Assembly (NCBI RefSeq): GCF_001295795.1
Contig: NZ_LJHY01000012.1
Location: 29,607 to 93,606 of the forward strand
Length of the DNA stretch: 64,000 nt
Origin: Novosphingobium sp. AAP83
GTDB taxonomy: Bacteria > Pseudomonadota > Alphaproteobacteria > Sphingomonadales > Sphingomonadaceae
Direction of reading: 5' to 3'
The notes below the pieces were generated by a model that saw only the letters and a program-made list of their open reading frames with translations, had not been told where the DNA came from and searched no databases. Positions 43,086 through 51,801 of this stretch are shown in pieces. A program made the translations under genes and the position numbers. Numbering within the stretch: the first letter of the stretch is position 1; each line of letters opens with the position of its first letter.

Positions 43086-43952
43086 TCAGCCAATCGGCGT
43101 GAAGTCGAGGCCGATATCGGCGGCGGGCGCGCTTTGCGTCAGGCGGCCAACCGAGACGTAATCGACGCCCGAGGCGGCAATCGCGCCGATGGTATCGAGG
43201 CGGACCCCGCCCGAGGCCTCGCATGGCACACGGCCCGCAACCAGCGCCACGGCTTCGCGCAGCAGGTCTGGCCCCATGTTGTCGAGCAGCAGGCGCGTGG
43301 CTCCTGCGGCCAATGCAGGTTCGATCTGGTCGATGTGGTCCACCTCGCAGATCACGTCTTTCACGCCCGCTGACAGCGCGCGGCGCACCGCTTCACCCAC
43401 GCCGCCTGCGACCAGAACGTGGTTATCCTTGATCATCGCTGCATCCCACAGGCCCATGCGGTGATTGCTGCCGCCACCGGTGCGCACGGCGTACTTTTCC
43501 AGATGGCGCAGGCCGGGGATGGTCTTGCGGGTATCGAGCAGTTTCGCTTTTGTCGCGCCCATAGCGTCAACATATTGCCGCGTCAGTGTAGCCACGCCCG
43601 AGAGGTGCTGGACGGTGTTCAGCGCGCTGCGCTCTGCCGTCAGCATGGCGCGGGCATTGCCTTCCAGCCGCATCAGGTCAGACCCCGGGGCAACGCGCGC
43701 GCCTTCCTCGGCCAGAATCTCGATAGTCATTGCAGGATCAAGCGTGCGGAAGAAGGTGGCGGCAATCGGCAGCCCGCAAACCGTGATTGCATCGCGGCTG
43801 TCCATCACGCCGGAAAAGCGCGCATCGGCCGGGATCACGCTTTCACAAGTGACATCAAGCCCGCCACCGGGCAGGCCCTCGCCAAGATCCTCGGCGAGCG
43901 TAGCGGCAACGAAGGCTTCCAGATCGAAGCCGGGAATGGAGAAACTGCTCAT
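43086..43952 (-). CDS. nadC: Nicotinate-nucleotide pyrophosphorylase (carboxylating)
   Basis: NadC makes nicotinate mononucleotide from quinolinate and PRPP. The 288-aa product has the family blocks ERSALNTVQHLSGVATLTRQY, TRKTIPGLRHLEKYAVRTGGGSNHRMGLWD and KDNHVLVAGG, and the late ASGGVRLDTIGAIAASGVDYVSVG. It heads a run nadC - membrane protein - RNase T2. Other NAD genes (nadA/nadB) are not nearby, but nadD is elsewhere in this window. Confidence 0.96.
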   Translation of the reverse strand: MSSFSIPGFDLEAFVAATLAEDLGEGLPGGGLDVTCESVIPADARFSGVMDSRDAITVCGLPIAATFFRTLDPAMTIEILAEEGARVAPGSDLMRLEGNARAMLTAERSALNTVQHLSGVATLTRQYVDAMGATKAKLLDTRKTIPGLRHLEKYAVRTGGGSNHRMGLWDAAMIKDNHVLVAGGVGEAVRRALSAGVKDVICEVDHIDQIEPALAAGATRLLLDNMGPDLLREAVALVAGRVPCEASGGVRLDTIGAIAASGVDYVSVGRLTQSAPAADIGLDFTPIG

Positions 43953-43969
43953 AGGCCGTCCAATATCAT

Positions 43970-44013
43970 CCCCACCGTTCGTGTCGAGCGAAGTCGAGAC
44001 ACGACCGGTGGGG
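43970..44013. repeat. Inverted repeat with TTCGTGTCGAGCGAAGTCGA core
   Basis: CCCCACCG (43970-43977) pairs with CGGTGGGG (44006-44013) around a core with GTGTC/GACAC ends. The core resembles a repeat common in sphingomonad genomes (from memory). It lies upstream of nadC. Confidence 0.65.
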
Positions 44014-44024
44014 TTTAATTTTGT

Positions 44025-44115
44025 TTCACGCAGAGACGCAGAGAAGAAGGAGAGACGCGGAGAAAACTACGCAGCCTCTCTGCGCGTCCCTTTCTTCTCT
44101 GCGTCTCTGCGTGAA
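44025..44115. repeat. Perfect 24-bp inverted repeat, TTCACGCAGAGACGCAGAG type
   Basis: The arms at 44025-44048 and 44092-44115 are exact inverted copies separated by 43 bases that are themselves partly self-complementary (GAGAGACGCGGAG and CTCTCTGCGCGTCCC). It could act as a terminator-like structure beyond the LytTR regulator gene. Confidence 0.8.
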
Positions 44116-44147
44116 CCAATAGGGCTTCGCCGAAAAAGCGGGACCGA

Positions 44148-44945
44148 TCAGTGAACGAAGCGCGCCACCACATCGCGGTAGGAGCGTGAAACTTTCACCT
44201 CGGCCCCTGATTCCAGCACGAGGAAGCATTCGCCGTTGGTGTGCGGGCGTACCTGACGGACCTGATCGAGGTTGACGATCTTGGAGCGGTGGACGCGCTG
44301 GAACACGCGCGGATCAAGGCGGCGCTCAAGGTCTTTCATCGTCTCGCGCAGGATCAGCGAGTTATCGCCGGTGTAGATGCACATGTAATCGCCCGCCGCT
44401 TCGATGCGTTCGATCGTGTCCACGTCCACGCGGAAAATCTGCCCGCGATCCTTGATGTTGATCAGCTTTTCAAAGCGGCCCGCTACCGGCTCGCCCTCGT
44501 CTTCGCTATCGGGCATCGCATCGGGCGCAACTTCGGCGAGCACGATCTTGAGCTTGTCGGCCTCTTCACGGCCGCGCTTTTCGGCAAGGCGGGTGCGCGC
44601 GCGGTCAAGCGCATCGGCAAGGCGGTCTACATCCACCGGCTTGAGCAGGTAATCGACCGCGTTTGCCTCAAACGCCTTGATCGCGTGTTCGGAATAGGCG
44701 GTGACGAAGACGAACAGCGGCGGATCGATTTCCATCACGCCTTTGACCACCGAAAAGCCATCGAAGCCGGGCATCTGGATATCGCAGAACACCAGATCGG
44801 GCTTTTCGGTCTTGATCTTGCGGATCGCCTCGCGCCCGTTCGAGCAGGTGTCGATCACTTCGACATCAGGGAAGGCCTCAAGCCGCAATTGCAGGCCCTG
44901 AATGGCCAGTTTTTCGTCGTCGACGAGGATCGTTCGGATGGTCAT
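44148..44945 (-). CDS. LytTR-type response regulator
   Basis: This 265-aa regulator has a receiver domain (DDE at 9-11, phospho-acceptor Asp55 in LVFCDIQMPGFDG, Lys in YLLKPVDVDRL) followed by an acidic linker and a C-terminal LytTR DNA-binding domain (IFRVDVDTIERIEAAGDYMCIYTGD ... RVHRSKIVNLDQVRQVRP). It is the partner of the LytS/YehU-type histidine kinase encoded 48 bp upstream. Targets are not visible; no matching direct repeat was identified near its promoter. Confidence 0.93.
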   Translation of the reverse strand: MTIRTILVDDEKLAIQGLQLRLEAFPDVEVIDTCSNGREAIRKIKTEKPDLVFCDIQMPGFDGFSVVKGVMEIDPPLFVFVTAYSEHAIKAFEANAVDYLLKPVDVDRLADALDRARTRLAEKRGREEADKLKIVLAEVAPDAMPDSEDEGEPVAGRFEKLINIKDRGQIFRVDVDTIERIEAAGDYMCIYTGDNSLILRETMKDLERRLDPRVFQRVHRSKIVNLDQVRQVRPHTNGECFLVLESGAEVKVSRSYRDVVARFVH

Positions 44946-44993
44946 GCGGTTCCCTTATGGATCACGTTTTGCCCCCGTGAATGGTTCCCCAAA

Positions 44994-46139
44994 TCATGCC
45001 GATATCCCCATGGGGCGGCGCGCCGGGATAGTAGCAGGCAGTGGTTCGCGTGCTTCAAACGGTAGCTCTAGCACAACTTGAAACCCGCCTTCTGGACGAT
45101 TGGAAATGTCGAAGCGCTGGTTCTCGCCATAGGCCTGCCCCAATCGATCGCGAATGTTGGCAAGGCCGATCCCGGTTGAGTCAGTGCTTGCGCCAAACAC
45201 CGTTGAAGGATCGGTCCCCGGTTGCAAGCCCGGTCCGGTATCAGACACGGTAACCCGTAGCATGGAGCCGACGAGTTGCGCCTCAACCGTAATTTCTGCG
45301 CCGTATTCCAGCGGACTGACCGCATATTTGATCGCATTTTCAACCAGCGGTTGCAGCAAAAGCGATGGCATCAGCGCATTGCTCACCGCATCATCAATGC
45401 GGAATTCGGTGCGCAGGCGCTCTTCAAAGCGCATCAACTCAATGTCGAGATAGAGCTTCAGTGTCTCGATCTCTTGCGCCACGGTGACGCGCGCGGTGGG
45501 TTCGTTGACCAACGTGTAGCGCAGGAACGAGGAGAGGCGCGAGAGCATCGCGTTGGCCGGTTCGGTCTGCTTGAGCAAGACCAGTGTCGATATGGAATTG
45601 AGCGTATTGAACAGGAAATGCGGGTTGAGCTGGTAGCGCAGCATCGCCAGTTGGGCACTGGTGGCCTGTGCTTCCAGCCGCATCAGCTGATCGTTCTGTT
45701 CTTCCACCTGAAGGAAGAAATTGATCGCATAATACAGCCCGGTCCATGAAATCAGCAGCGTGAGATCCAGGTAGAATACGCCGATGAACAACTGGGCAAA
45801 GCTGGCATCGCCATCCTGCCGGTACAAGCTGATCACCCATGAATCGATGAAGGCATAAAGCCCCACCGCTAGTGACAGCACCAGTGCAGTGACGCCCCAG
45901 GTGATGATCGGACGCCGGTTCATCACGGCGCGGTAAATAACCGAAAGGATCAGCGAGATCGAAAAGCCGGTGATCGTGGCGATCACCACGATGACCAGGA
46001 ACGACCACGGCTGCGCATTGGCGATGGACGATACCGCGCGCAGCAGCATTGCGCCGCCCCAGCCAAGGAACTGCAAACGCCAGAAAGCGCGGTTCTTGTT
46101 GCCGAAAAACGGCGTTGGTCTGAACGGCAGGGCAGCCAT
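44994..46139 (-). CDS. LytS/YehU-type sensor histidine kinase
   Basis: This 381-aa kinase has an N-terminal membrane domain with about four helices, a short coiled linker (VEEQNDQLMRLEAQATSAQLAML) and the His_kinase domain with phospho-acceptor His174 in LNPHFLFNTLNSIS, then the ATPase part (PSLLLQPLVENAIKYA, VSDTGPGL, GIGLANIRDRL). It presumably phosphorylates the downstream LytTR regulator. The ligand sensed by the membrane domain is unknown. Confidence 0.93.
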   Translation of the reverse strand: MAALPFRPTPFFGNKNRAFWRLQFLGWGGAMLLRAVSSIANAQPWSFLVIVVIATITGFSISLILSVIYRAVMNRRPIITWGVTALVLSLAVGLYAFIDSWVISLYRQDGDASFAQLFIGVFYLDLTLLISWTGLYYAINFFLQVEEQNDQLMRLEAQATSAQLAMLRYQLNPHFLFNTLNSISTLVLLKQTEPANAMLSRLSSFLRYTLVNEPTARVTVAQEIETLKLYLDIELMRFEERLRTEFRIDDAVSNALMPSLLLQPLVENAIKYAVSPLEYGAEITVEAQLVGSMLRVTVSDTGPGLQPGTDPSTVFGASTDSTGIGLANIRDRLGQAYGENQRFDISNRPEGGFQVVLELPFEAREPLPATIPARRPMGISA

Positions 46140-46190
46140 GAAGGGGTTGTAACGGTTAGCGGTCAGGGAAGCTAGCCTTAGAAGCGGCGG

Positions 46191-46988
46191 TCATCCCTTG
46201 CGGGCTGTGTCAATTGCAGCCTGCAAATCGGCTGCGGGCACTGCGCCGGAGATGATCCTGTCGCCAATGACCCATGCCGGTGTGCCGTTGACGCCCAATT
46301 GGCGGGCCACTTCCAGATTGCGCTTCAGCTCTTCTTCCACGCCTTTGCTTGCGCCAAAGCCGCGCGCAGCGGCAAGATCGATTCCGGCAGCGCTGGCGGC
46401 AGCCACAATGCTTTCCTCGCTCGGGCGCGGGCCTTCGAACATCAACTTGTGATAGGCGGGGTACTTGCCCTGAGCCGCAGCGGCCAGCGCCATGCGCGCG
46501 GCAGGCCCGCTTTCGGGCGCGATGATCGGCAATTCGCGGATGACGACGCGCAGATCGGGGTTCTTCGCGATCAGGCCTTCCAGCGCTTTCATGCTTTGGC
46601 GGCAATAGGTGCAGGCAAAGTCGGTGAATTCGACCAGCGTTACTTTACCATCGGGATTGCCCAGTACCGCGCCGGGGAAAGGTGTTTCCAATGCACCGCG
46701 CATCGGTGCAATTTGCGCAGCAGATTCACGCTGTTGCAGGCGTTCCATCGCCTCGGGCAGCACTTCGGGATGCTGAAGAATATACTCGCGCACCAAGCCT
46801 TCGATGGCCGCACGCTCTTTGCCATCGATGCCAGCGCTGGCAAGCGAGGCTTCAAGCTGGGCATCGCTGCCCTCACCGCCGGAGGAACGCTGGCTTTCAA
46901 ACCACCATCCAGCGCCTGCTCCACCAACCGCAAACAACGCGGCAACAAGGACGAAAGCGCCAATGCGCCGGGGTTGATTTTCAGCCAT
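46191..46988 (-). CDS. DsbA family thioredoxin-fold protein
   Basis: This 265-aa protein has an N-terminal membrane anchor (AFVLVAALFAVGGAGAGWWF), a helical segment (IEGLVREYILQHPEVLPEAMERLQQ) and a periplasmic DsbA-type domain with active site C126-T-Y-C129 and the cis-proline loop NGTPAWVIGD. The layout matches the ScsC/BdbD-like group, which forms or isomerises disulfides. It is 11 bp downstream of the M48 protease gene, so both may serve envelope protein quality control. Confidence 0.9.
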   Translation of the reverse strand: MAENQPRRIGAFVLVAALFAVGGAGAGWWFESQRSSGGEGSDAQLEASLASAGIDGKERAAIEGLVREYILQHPEVLPEAMERLQQRESAAQIAPMRGALETPFPGAVLGNPDGKVTLVEFTDFACTYCRQSMKALEGLIAKNPDLRVVIRELPIIAPESGPAARMALAAAAQGKYPAYHKLMFEGPRPSEESIVAAASAAGIDLAAARGFGASKGVEEELKRNLEVARQLGVNGTPAWVIGDRIISGAVPAADLQAAIDTARKG

Positions 46989-46999
46989 TACTTTGCATC

Positions 47000-48385
47000 C
47001 TAGCGTGACTTGCGCCGCCGCTCAATGATCGCGCGTACCGACATCGCAATGTCTTGTGCGCGCAGCCAATCGGGCGAGCCTTTGGGAAGCGCAGCTTCTG
47101 CCGCTTCGGCGCTGCGCAGCGCTTCTGGCAGGCGCATGTTCATCAATTGCTGTTCGGCGCTGGCCAGGCGCGCGCGCGGGATATCGCCGCGCGCCTGATA
47201 GACCACGCCCAGCTGATACCATGCAAAGGGGTTGTCTTTGTCGCGCGCGACCGCGTTTTTGAGCACTTTTTCGGCTTCGGCAAGATTGTCGGCATCTTCC
47301 GTCGCAAGCAGGGCGTGGCCGAAGGCGGTTGCGATCAGCGGTTCATTGCCGGTTTGCGCGGTGGCTTTGCGCAAAGGCTCAAGCGCTTCGGCAGGACGGC
47401 CCGATTCCAGCAGGATTTGCCCTTCCAGTTCAAGGAAATAGGGGTTCGCCGGGTCTTGCGCGATCAGGGCCTTGGTCTCGTCTAAAGCCTTGTCGGCATA
47501 GGCCTCCTTGTGAAAGGCATAAGCGCGGGCATAGCGGGCGGGCGTGTCGGTCAGATAGGCAGGATACGTCCGCAACGTGTCTTGCGGATCAGCCAGATAG
47601 CCATAGAGCTTGGCCTTCACGCGCTGGAACCGCGCTTGCAGATCGGCAGGGGCCGGAGTGTTCCACGCCGGGTCGCGCTCATAGACATCTTGCAGGGTGG
47701 TTAGCCGGTCCGATGTCATCGGGTGAGTGCGATAGAATTCGGCATCAGGGTTGGCGCTGGCGTTATAGCCATAGCGGAATTCCTGATTTTGCAGCTTTTT
47801 GAAGAATTCGATCGAGCCGCGCCCGGAAATGCCCGCCTTGGCAAGGAAGTCTGCGCCAGCGGCATCTGCCGATGATTCCTGCGCGCGGCTGAACGCCAGA
47901 AACTTGCCCATGGCGGCTTGCTGTCCAGCCATAAACACGCCCATCGCTGCATCGGGCGAACCGGCAGCGGCGGCAAGACCGCCCAACAACAGGCTGAGCA
48001 CGGTGATCCCGGTGGCGGGCTTCATCCCTTCATCAAAGCGTATGATGTGGCCGCCGGTGATATGGCCCAGTTCGTGCGCTATCACGCCTTGAAGTTCGTT
48101 GACGTTATCGGCTGCGCTGATGAGGCCAGAATGAATGTAGATCGCCTGTCCGCCGGCTACGAAAGCGTTGATCGAACCATCGTTGAGCAGAACCATATCG
48201 ATGGCGCGCGGGTCAAACCCGGCGGCTTTGAAGATCGGCGCACCCGCATCGCGAAACAGCGCTTCGGTTTCGGCATCGCGCAGCACCGATTGCGCGGCGG
48301 CGGGCTGAAGGCACAGCGCCAGCGCGGCAAAGCCTGCTGCCAGTTTGGCCAAAAGCCGGTTCAACAAGGGTGCGCGCGTGATCAC
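47000..48385 (-). CDS. M48 family metalloprotease with TPR repeats (BepA-like)
   Basis: This periplasmic zinc protease of 461 aa has a signal peptide ending ALCLQPAAAQ. The catalytic motif HELGHITGGH (HExxH) is followed by the third-ligand region SSADAAGADFL, and the C-terminal half carries TPR-like repeats. This arrangement matches BepA/YfgC, which monitors outer membrane protein and LptD assembly. I chose GTG 48385, preceded by GAGGA and opening the signal peptide; an upstream extension lacks a signal. It lies 10 bp downstream of the alpha/beta hydrolase gene. Confidence 0.92.
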   Translation of the reverse strand: MITRAPLLNRLLAKLAAGFAALALCLQPAAAQSVLRDAETEALFRDAGAPIFKAAGFDPRAIDMVLLNDGSINAFVAGGQAIYIHSGLISAADNVNELQGVIAHELGHITGGHIIRFDEGMKPATGITVLSLLLGGLAAAAGSPDAAMGVFMAGQQAAMGKFLAFSRAQESSADAAGADFLAKAGISGRGSIEFFKKLQNQEFRYGYNASANPDAEFYRTHPMTSDRLTTLQDVYERDPAWNTPAPADLQARFQRVKAKLYGYLADPQDTLRTYPAYLTDTPARYARAYAFHKEAYADKALDETKALIAQDPANPYFLELEGQILLESGRPAEALEPLRKATAQTGNEPLIATAFGHALLATEDADNLAEAEKVLKNAVARDKDNPFAWYQLGVVYQARGDIPRARLASAEQQLMNMRLPEALRSAEAAEAALPKGSPDWLRAQDIAMSVRAIIERRRKSR

Positions 48386-48395
48386 AAGTCCTCGA

Positions 48396-49370
48396 TTATC
48401 GGGCCGCGGCCTTAACAGCAACTGAAGAGGGCGGAGAAGATTGCAAGGCAGTGACTTTCGCCAGAAACGGCAGCACCGCATCAAGTGCGCGGGTATCGCG
48501 GGAAAACGGCTTGGCAAACTGCATGATGATGCCTTCGTGGGTCACGCCTTCCAGCAGAACGGGGGTGTTGGGCACTCCGGCTTCGGTCATCCGCTGCGCC
48601 AGCGCTTTGGAATTGCGCGGCTTTACCCTTGTGTCGACATTGCCTGTTACCAGCAGCATCGGTGGTGCATCGGCGCGCACGAAGGTGATGGGCTGGGTCA
48701 GCGCCGGATCAAGGGCTTGGCCAAAGCTGTTGATCGTGGCGTCGGTATCGAAGGGCAAGAAATCGAACGGTCCGGCCAGCGCCACCGTGCCCCGGATGGC
48801 TCGGTCATCCAGCCCCACGCGCTTCAGCCATTGCGGATCAAGCGTGATCATCGCCACGTTATAGGCTCCGGCAGAATGGCCCATCAACACAATCCGCGCC
48901 GGATCGCCGCCTTGCTTTGCGGCATTATCATGCACCCAGCGCAACGCGCCTGCGCCATCTTCGAGCATCGCTGGAAAGCGCGCTTTTGGATAGAGGCGGT
49001 ATCCTGCCAGCACCACGGCATAGCCCTGCGCACAAAGGGTGCGGGCGATGAAGCGATAGTCATGCGGATCGCCATTGGCCCAACCACCACCGTGGATGAA
49101 TAGGACAATCGGCAGATTGCCTTGCGCGCCTTGGGGCACGAACATTTCCAACTTTTGCGCAGGGTCGGGGCCAAATTGTGCGGCGGCCACTGGCCGGATT
49201 GCGCCATCGCCGCCGTTCAGCAGTTTGTCTGCGCCATTCAGCACGGCCACGGCATTATTTTTCAATGCATGTTGAAAAGCGAAAAAGCCGATCGTGCCAA
49301 GCAGGACCAGCGTAAGCGCCGTCCAGCCGATCCATCCCATGCGCAACTTGCCCCGTGTAGTCCTTCTCAT
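48396..49370 (-). CDS. Alpha/beta hydrolase (esterase/lipase), membrane anchored
   Basis: This 324-aa hydrolase has an N-terminal helix (WIGWTALTLVLLGTIGFFAF) and an HSL-like fold: oxyanion HGGGW, nucleophile elbow GHSAGAYN, and an Asp/His pair in the C-terminal third (GNVDTRVKP and EGVTHEG). It resembles bacterial carboxylesterases acting on short-chain esters. The start at 49370 lacks a strong SD; ATG 49340 is the alternative. Confidence 0.85.
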   Translation of the reverse strand: MRRTTRGKLRMGWIGWTALTLVLLGTIGFFAFQHALKNNAVAVLNGADKLLNGGDGAIRPVAAAQFGPDPAQKLEMFVPQGAQGNLPIVLFIHGGGWANGDPHDYRFIARTLCAQGYAVVLAGYRLYPKARFPAMLEDGAGALRWVHDNAAKQGGDPARIVLMGHSAGAYNVAMITLDPQWLKRVGLDDRAIRGTVALAGPFDFLPFDTDATINSFGQALDPALTQPITFVRADAPPMLLVTGNVDTRVKPRNSKALAQRMTEAGVPNTPVLLEGVTHEGIIMQFAKPFSRDTRALDAVLPFLAKVTALQSSPPSSVAVKAAAR

Positions 49371-49410
49371 CTGCCGGGGTTAGCAGGGCCAGGGCAGGGC
49401 GGGAAGTGTG

Positions 49411-50817
49411 CTAACCGGCTATGAGATTTCGGGCGGCGCGTTCAAACAGGGCGGGGTCATCCATCACCTCACCAATCATCGCGATTTCGCCACTTTCAAG
49501 ACGACGCACCAGAACCAACGCGAATTCTGCCCCGTCTGCCGGTGCGATTTCCGCAATCTGGCGTTGGGGCAAGGCGCGCAGCGATTCCGCCAGCGCATCC
49601 GGCCCGCGCTTTGCAAGCGCCCTGCCTGCTTCCTCGCGCCGCATCCGGCGTTCGGTGTTGACCACGCCCTTCAATCCGCCTGCGGCTTCGGCCAAGTAGC
49701 GCCCCAGTTCGCCACGGTTCAGGCCGATGCGCTGGGCATGGGTGAGGGCGGCGGCATATTCGGTCAGGCGCGTCTTGTCGTAATCTGCGCCAAACACCAG
49801 TTTGACGACCGGGGTCATCGGCGCGCGGTCCTGCACTGTCAGGCCTGCATCATCCAGAAGTTTGGCAAAATCATCGGGCGCGTTTTGGGCGGCCAGTGCA
49901 AAGTCCCAAGCCCGACCAATCGCGGCGTAGAGCGCGCTGCGGGTGCGGTCTTCGCTGGAATGGGCAACGCGCGCCAGGTCACGCGCCGAAGCCAGCCAAT
50001 CTGCCAGTGCTTCGGGCTCGTCCTGCGGCAAGGCCACAAAGGCCGGCATGATGCCGTCATCCAGCGCAAAACCCCCATCAGTCCCGAAAGCGGGTTCGGG
50101 GCCAAAGGCAGGTTCCGGGCCAAATACACTTTCCGAAAAGGCCTCAAGGTCAAGCACGGCCGGGCCATCGGCCCAAACGTCATTGGTCTCGATCAGCGAG
50201 CGGCGCGGCAGTATCTTGGGCTTCGGCGCATCGAGTACTTGCCCGATTGCCAGCAGCAGTTCGTCGGTCGTGGTTTGATCTGCCAGCTCTTTCCAGTTGA
50301 TCACGCCCATGATGTAATCGATCTGCAAATCATCGGACGAGAATGGCAGCAGTATCCCGCGATACAGGATTGTGCGGCCATGCTGGTTGACGAATTCGGC
50401 CTCGAAGCCGATCGGCGCCTGATTGGCGATGATCTGCATGTAGTGATCGGTAATGCGCGAAAGCAGCGAACGGCCCGGAACCTGGCTGAGCCGTTCAATC
50501 GAGCATTCCGTGCCGCATTCGTCGGCCAGCTTGGTGCCGACAAATTTGATTGCTGGGTCTTCAATGCCATCGTCAAAGTGAAGCAGCACGGCGTTGGCGG
50601 CAAAATCGGGGTAGACGCCATCGAGCAAGGTGGCGACGGCGGGGAAGGTGCGGTCACCCAGTAGGCCTGCCCAATAGTTGTAGGCGCGCACCTGCATGCG
50701 ACGCTCGTCCTGCCCGACGGGTGGCGGCGGCGGTTCGCTGATGATTTCGTCCTCGAAACCCGACAGATCGAGCTCCGTATCGTCATCATTCCGGTCAAAT
50801 CCGCGTAGCGTATCCAT
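49411..50817 (-). CDS. PAS_5 domain protein of unknown function
   Basis: This soluble 468-aa protein has an acidic N-terminus followed at about residues 40-170 by a PAS-type fold of the PAS_5 family (RRMQVRAYNYWAGLLGDRTFPAVATLLDG ... FVGTKLADECG ... YRGILLPFSSDD). The middle has a short repeated GPEPAFG, and the C-terminal part is helical with no known catalytic motif. PAS_5 proteins are alphaproteobacterial and mostly uncharacterised; sensing or signalling is inferred. ATG 50817 is chosen over TTG 50829. Confidence 0.75.
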   Translation of the reverse strand: MDTLRGFDRNDDDTELDLSGFEDEIISEPPPPPVGQDERRMQVRAYNYWAGLLGDRTFPAVATLLDGVYPDFAANAVLLHFDDGIEDPAIKFVGTKLADECGTECSIERLSQVPGRSLLSRITDHYMQIIANQAPIGFEAEFVNQHGRTILYRGILLPFSSDDLQIDYIMGVINWKELADQTTTDELLLAIGQVLDAPKPKILPRRSLIETNDVWADGPAVLDLEAFSESVFGPEPAFGPEPAFGTDGGFALDDGIMPAFVALPQDEPEALADWLASARDLARVAHSSEDRTRSALYAAIGRAWDFALAAQNAPDDFAKLLDDAGLTVQDRAPMTPVVKLVFGADYDKTRLTEYAAALTHAQRIGLNRGELGRYLAEAAGGLKGVVNTERRMRREEAGRALAKRGPDALAESLRALPQRQIAEIAPADGAEFALVLVRRLESGEIAMIGEVMDDPALFERAARNLIAG

Positions 50818-50922
50818 CAGGCTCACCAAATCCCTTGTGTGGGACCGGTTTGGCGCAACTTTGTAAAAATGTGCTTAAGTTGCGCCAGAGGGAATGTGCG
50901 ATATCATCCGCGTGTGGTGCCG

Positions 50923-51801
50923 TTATCCGCGTGCCGCGATGGCCTGTGCTTTGGCCAGCAGCCGTTCTGCCTGGGCAAGATGCAGCAATTCCGCCATTTT
51001 TCCGTTAACGCGCAGCGCGCCTTTGCCCGCATTCGCCGGATCGGCAAAGGCGGCAACAATGCTTTGGGCTTCGGCAATATCCGTTTCAGTTGGCGCGAAA
51101 ACCCTATTGCATACCCCGAGTTGCGCCGGGTGAATCAGCGTTTTGCCATCGAACCCCGAATCGCGTGCCTGTATGCACTCGGCCTCAAGCAGCGCCGTGT
51201 CCTCAATCGCGTTGCACACCCCATCAAGGATGATCAAGCCATTGGCGCGCGCCGCCAGCACGGCCAAGGTCAGTACCGGCACAAATGCGGCGCGGCCCGG
51301 AAGTTGCGCAATGCCGCTGTCCTTGGCCAGATCGTTGAGGCCCAGCACAAAGCCTTTGAGCCGTGTGGTGGCAGCACAAGCCGCGATGCGTTCCAGCGCC
51401 AGCACGGCGCGCGGCGTTTCGATCATCACCCACAGCGCAACTTCCGGTGCAAAGCCTGCCTCGTCCATCGCTTGGGACAGGGTGACGATGTCGGCGGCAT
51501 CATCCACCTTGGGGGCCAGCACTGCTTCTACCGGTGCTGCTCCCAGCGCATTGAGATCATCATGGCCCCACGGCGTTGACAGCGCATTGATCCGCGCAAT
51601 CAGGCGGCGGTGGCCAAACTCGCCTGCGAGCGTTTCCGCCACCAATGCCGCGCGCGCATCGGCCTTGGCTTCGGGCGCAACGGCATCTTCCAGATCGAGC
51701 GCCACGGCATCGCAATCCAGCGTCCGCGCCTTGGCCATCGCACGCGCATTGCTGGCGGGCATATAGAGGACAGAGCGTATGGGGCGGGAATCTACGGTCA
51801 C
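50923..51801 (-). CDS. CoA ester lyase (HpcH/HpaI/CitE family)
   Basis: This Mg-dependent aldolase-type lyase of 292 aa has the features RSVLYMPASNARAMAKARTLDCDAVALDLEDAVAPEAK, the Arg in RINALSTPWG, the metal-binding Glu in VMIETPRAV and GLNDLAKDSG, and the SGFDGKTLIHPAQLG loop. Substrates in the family include malyl-, methylmalyl- and citramalyl-CoA; the exact one is not clear here. GTG 51801 overlaps the stop of the upstream MFS gene (GTGA), so translation is coupled. Confidence 0.9.
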   Translation of the reverse strand: MTVDSRPIRSVLYMPASNARAMAKARTLDCDAVALDLEDAVAPEAKADARAALVAETLAGEFGHRRLIARINALSTPWGHDDLNALGAAPVEAVLAPKVDDAADIVTLSQAMDEAGFAPEVALWVMIETPRAVLALERIAACAATTRLKGFVLGLNDLAKDSGIAQLPGRAAFVPVLTLAVLAARANGLIILDGVCNAIEDTALLEAECIQARDSGFDGKTLIHPAQLGVCNRVFAPTETDIAEAQSIVAAFADPANAGKGALRVNGKMAELLHLAQAERLLAKAQAIAARG

